Shown in pieces: positions 13,396 through 15,211 of a stretch of 15,211 nucleotides of DNA; the stretch's first letter is position 1; each line of letters opens with the position of its first letter. The position numbers and the translations under genes are program-made. The notes below the pieces were generated by a model, which saw nothing but the letters and a program-made list of their open reading frames with translations, made no database searches and had not been told where the DNA came from. The stretch is from Burkholderiales bacterium (GTDB lineage Bacteria > Pseudomonadota > Gammaproteobacteria > Burkholderiales > SG8-39): the NCBI GenBank assembly GCA_005777205.1, contig SXNB01000180.1:1-15211 (forward strand), written 5' to 3'.

Positions 13396-13877
13396 GTGAC
13401 CTGCAGCTGCAGCACGAGGTCGAGCAGTTTCTTTACCGCCAGGCCGAATTGCTGGACGGGAAGCAGTGGCAGGCGTGGACCGGGCTGTTCACGGCCGACG
13501 GGATCTACTGGATGCCGCCCGATGCCTCCTACAAGACCTGGGACGGGCAGCCGGCGATTTTCGCCGAGGACCGGAACCTGATGGCGGTGCGCATGGGACG
13601 CGTGCTGCACCCGGACGCCTGGTCACAGCGGCCGCTGTGGGGAACCAACCACGTGGTGTCTAACGTGGTGATCCGCAAGGCGGCCAAGAACGGGGATGTC
13701 GAGGTCACCTCGCGCTTCCACATGATGGAGCTGCGGCGCGACGACGTGCGGCACTTTGCCGGCCAGTACACGCACCACCTGGTGAAGGTAAAGAAAGGCT
13801 ACGCCATCAAGCTGCAGCGCGTGGACATGACCAACGCACAGGCGGCCTACGATTACGTGCTGCAGGTCTGGGTCTAG
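13392..13877 (+). CDS. Ring-hydroxylating oxygenase, beta subunit
   Basis: A 161-residue small subunit with the SnoaL/NTF2-like cone fold typical of these partners. LYRQAELLDGKQWQAWTGLF (14-33) followed by DGIYWMPP (36-43) is the family opening; WGTNHVVSNVVI (83-94) and the C-terminal strand YAIKLQRVDMTN (137-148) complete it. It has a structural role, building an alpha3-beta3 hexamer with the gene upstream. The start ATG 13392 overlaps the alpha stop (ATGA); an in-frame ATG 42 bases upstream lies inside alpha and is not preferred. It ends 7 bases from the stop of the convergent flavoprotein gene. Confidence 0.92.
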   Translation: MSDLQLQHEVEQFLYRQAELLDGKQWQAWTGLFTADGIYWMPPDASYKTWDGQPAIFAEDRNLMAVRMGRVLHPDAWSQRPLWGTNHVVSNVVIRKAAKNGDVEVTSRFHMMELRRDDVRHFAGQYTHHLVKVKKGYAIKLQRVDMTNAQAAYDYVLQVWV

Positions 13878-13884
13878 GCGGCGC

Positions 13885-15099
13885 TCAGGCTGAGGCGCGG
13901 AACCCGCGCACGTAGTCCGGCGCGGTGAACACCCAGTCGATGGCCTGGTAGTGCTGCTCCGGCGTGCGCGGCATGAAGATATCGTTGCGCACCTTGCGCT
14001 GCACCCCGTCGGGCACATGGAAGATCTGGCCAACCAGGCGCGCCGAGAGCTGGACCCGCGAAGCGCGCACCAGGCGCAGGTCCTGGTAGGCGCAGAAGGC
14101 TTTCGGGAAATCGCCATCGGCCTGCTCCGCGCAGGTCGCCATGCAGACCGCGTCCTCGTAGGCCATCGCCGCGCCCTGCGCCAGGTACTGCAGCATCAGG
14201 TGCGCCGCGTCCCCCAGCAGCGCCACCGGCCCGTCGCACCAGTTCTCTACCGGCTCGCGATAGCGCAGCATCCAGCGCTTGTAGGACTTCGGCGTCTTCA
14301 TGAGGCGCATCGGCAGCTCGCAGTTGTGCGCGAACAGCGGCAGCACCTCGTCGGGAGAGGCTTCCTCGTTGTGACCGCTCTTCACGGCGCTGCCGATGAC
14401 GGTAGCCACAAGGTTGAACAGCTCCCAGCCGCGTAGCGGGTAGTGGACGATGTGCGTGTTGTTTCCGGCCCACAGGGTGGCCGCCGCCCAGCGCAGCTGC
14501 TCTGGCATGTCCGCGGCTGCCAGCACCGCGCGGTAGCAGATGTGCTCGGTGGGTGCCGGGTCGCCGTCGCCGACGATCTTCTGCCGTAATGCCGAGCGCC
14601 AGCCGTCGGCGCCCACCAGTGCGGCGCCCGCTACGCGGCTGCCGTCGGCGAGCTGCACCGAGACGCCGCCGGATTCCACGTCGTAGCCGGTGACACGGCT
14701 GCGGGTGCGCAATTCGATGCGCTCGGGCCGTGCGCAGCAGCCGTCGAGGAAGGCCTTGTGGATGTCAGCGCGGTGCGTCACTGCGTAAGGGTTGCCGTAG
14801 CGCTCATGGAAATGCTTGTCGACCGGGATATCGATGATACGCTCGCCCGAGACGCCATCCATCATCTGCAGGCGCTCGATGAATACTGCCTCCTTCTTCA
14901 CCAACCCGCCGACGCCGAGGGCGTCGATGGCGTGCCAGGCGTTGGGCGCGAGCTGGATGCCGGCACCAAGTTCGCCGAAATTGTTTGCCTGCTCGAGGAC
15001 GATAACCTTGAAGCCCTTCAGGGACAGGGCGAGCGCGGTGGCGAGGCCGCCCAGGCCGCCGCCAGCAATCACGACAGGTTTCGCGCTCTTGGTCGCCAT
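13885..15099 (-). CDS. FAD-dependent aromatic monooxygenase, 3-hydroxybenzoate 6-hydroxylase-like
   Basis: A 404-residue group A flavoprotein monooxygenase. It has the Rossmann GxGxxG as GGGLGG (13-18) with Glu36 closing the ADP site, the ADGWRS motif (164-169) and the FAD ribityl motif GDAAHL (296-301), where Pro normally follows His. Overall wording (GAGIQLAPNA, RYGNPYAVTHRADIH, HIVHYPLRGWE, YREPVENWCDG, LQYLAQGA) matches my recollection of 3-hydroxybenzoate 6-hydroxylase of Rhodococcus, whose active-site His213, Tyr217 and Gln301 would align with His216, Tyr220 and Gln304. That would make gentisate from 3-hydroxybenzoate, but salicylate-type or hydroxynicotinate-type substrates remain possible. 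It uses NAD(P)H directly, so no ferredoxin is required. It follows the amidohydrolase-like gene by 21 bases on the same strand, with no clear Shine-Dalgarno. Confidence 0.88.
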   Translation of the reverse strand: MATKSAKPVVIAGGGLGGLATALALSLKGFKVIVLEQANNFGELGAGIQLAPNAWHAIDALGVGGLVKKEAVFIERLQMMDGVSGERIIDIPVDKHFHERYGNPYAVTHRADIHKAFLDGCCARPERIELRTRSRVTGYDVESGGVSVQLADGSRVAGAALVGADGWRSALRQKIVGDGDPAPTEHICYRAVLAAADMPEQLRWAAATLWAGNNTHIVHYPLRGWELFNLVATVIGSAVKSGHNEEASPDEVLPLFAHNCELPMRLMKTPKSYKRWMLRYREPVENWCDGPVALLGDAAHLMLQYLAQGAAMAYEDAVCMATCAEQADGDFPKAFCAYQDLRLVRASRVQLSARLVGQIFHVPDGVQRKVRNDIFMPRTPEQHYQAIDWVFTAPDYVRGFRASA

Positions 15100-15120
15100 G
15101 ACGGGCGATTGTAGTGGGAT

Positions 15121-15211
15121 CTAGCCTCTGAAGCGCGGGTACACGCGCCGCACGTTGTCCTCGAAGATCTTCTTCTTGTCCGCTGCGCTCACCCAGTCGA
15201 TGGCGTCGATA
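15121..15211 (-). CDS. Amidohydrolase-2/ACMSD-like protein (C-terminal end, cut by window edge)
   Basis: The reverse strand gives the last 29 residues and a TAG stop: IDAIDWVSAADKKKIFEDN and then VRRVYPRFRG. The pattern K-K-I-F-E-D-N-(V/A)-R-R-V-(Y/F) is the usual end of metal-dependent amidohydrolase-family-2 proteins, a group that includes ACMSD-like and other nonoxidative aromatic decarboxylases. It lies 21 bases upstream of the flavin monooxygenase in the same direction, so the two are probably one operon for aromatic degradation. The catalytic part lies outside the window, so the reaction cannot be specified. Confidence 0.7.
   Translation of the reverse strand, partial: IDAIDWVSAADKKKIFEDNVRRVYPRFRG

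Noticed and set aside
13878..13900. CTCAG/CTGAG inverted repeat near the convergent oxygenase/monooxygenase stops as a terminator
   Set aside because: Arms are imperfect with almost no loop and no T-run on either strand.

Overview
This is a GC-rich window with dense coding and short gaps. It suggests a betaproteobacterium, probably Burkholderiales or a relative. The grounds are a Bug/TctC-type periplasmic binding protein lying outside any transporter operon, a UbiX homologue next to aromatic-oxygenase genes, and the style of the acid and aromatic catabolic enzymes. The taxonomic call is inference; there is no rRNA or other phylogenetic marker here.

Layout. (1) 1-2795, minus strand: an operon read right to left, DHDPS/NAL-family lyase -> ThDP-dependent decarboxylase/acetolactate-synthase-like enzyme -> a DUF1272 zinc-ribbon-like protein cut by the left edge. 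An 18-bp perfect palindrome, a likely repressor operator, lies in the gap before the ThDP gene. (2) 2864-10787, plus strand: an FMN-dependent alpha-hydroxy-acid dehydrogenase, an orphan Bug receptor, two cytoplasmic formylglycine-type sulfatases overlapping end to end, then an exported DUF1800/DUF1501 pair. (3) 10784-11389, minus strand: ubiX, whose stop codon shares the same CTAG with the DUF1501 stop. (4) 11534-13877, plus strand: a MarR regulator followed by the alpha and beta subunits of a Rieske ring-hydroxylating oxygenase. (5) 13885-15211, minus strand: a 3-hydroxybenzoate 6-hydroxylase-like flavoprotein preceded by the tail of an amidohydrolase/decarboxylase-like gene cut by the right edge.

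How it may work together (inference). The left half resembles a 2-hydroxyacid/2-oxoacid module: FMN dehydrogenase (hydroxyacid to oxoacid), ThDP enzyme (oxoacid to aldehyde or ligation product) and a class I aldolase that lacks the DapA substrate arginine. The Bug receptor plus two sulfatases suggests capture and desulfation of an organosulfate or similar ester. The right half looks like an aromatic-acid module: Rieske oxygenase, flavin monooxygenase, amidohydrolase-type decarboxylase and a prenyl-FMN synthase, with MarR as the obvious local regulator. No transporter membrane subunits, ferredoxin/reductase, UbiD, ring-cleavage dioxygenase, formylglycine-generating enzyme or TetR regulator is present, so each module depends on genes elsewhere.

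No intergenic stretch exceeds 300 bases. The longest, 11390-11533, is a divergent regulatory region. No tRNA, rRNA, CRISPR array, insertion sequence or prophage gene was seen.
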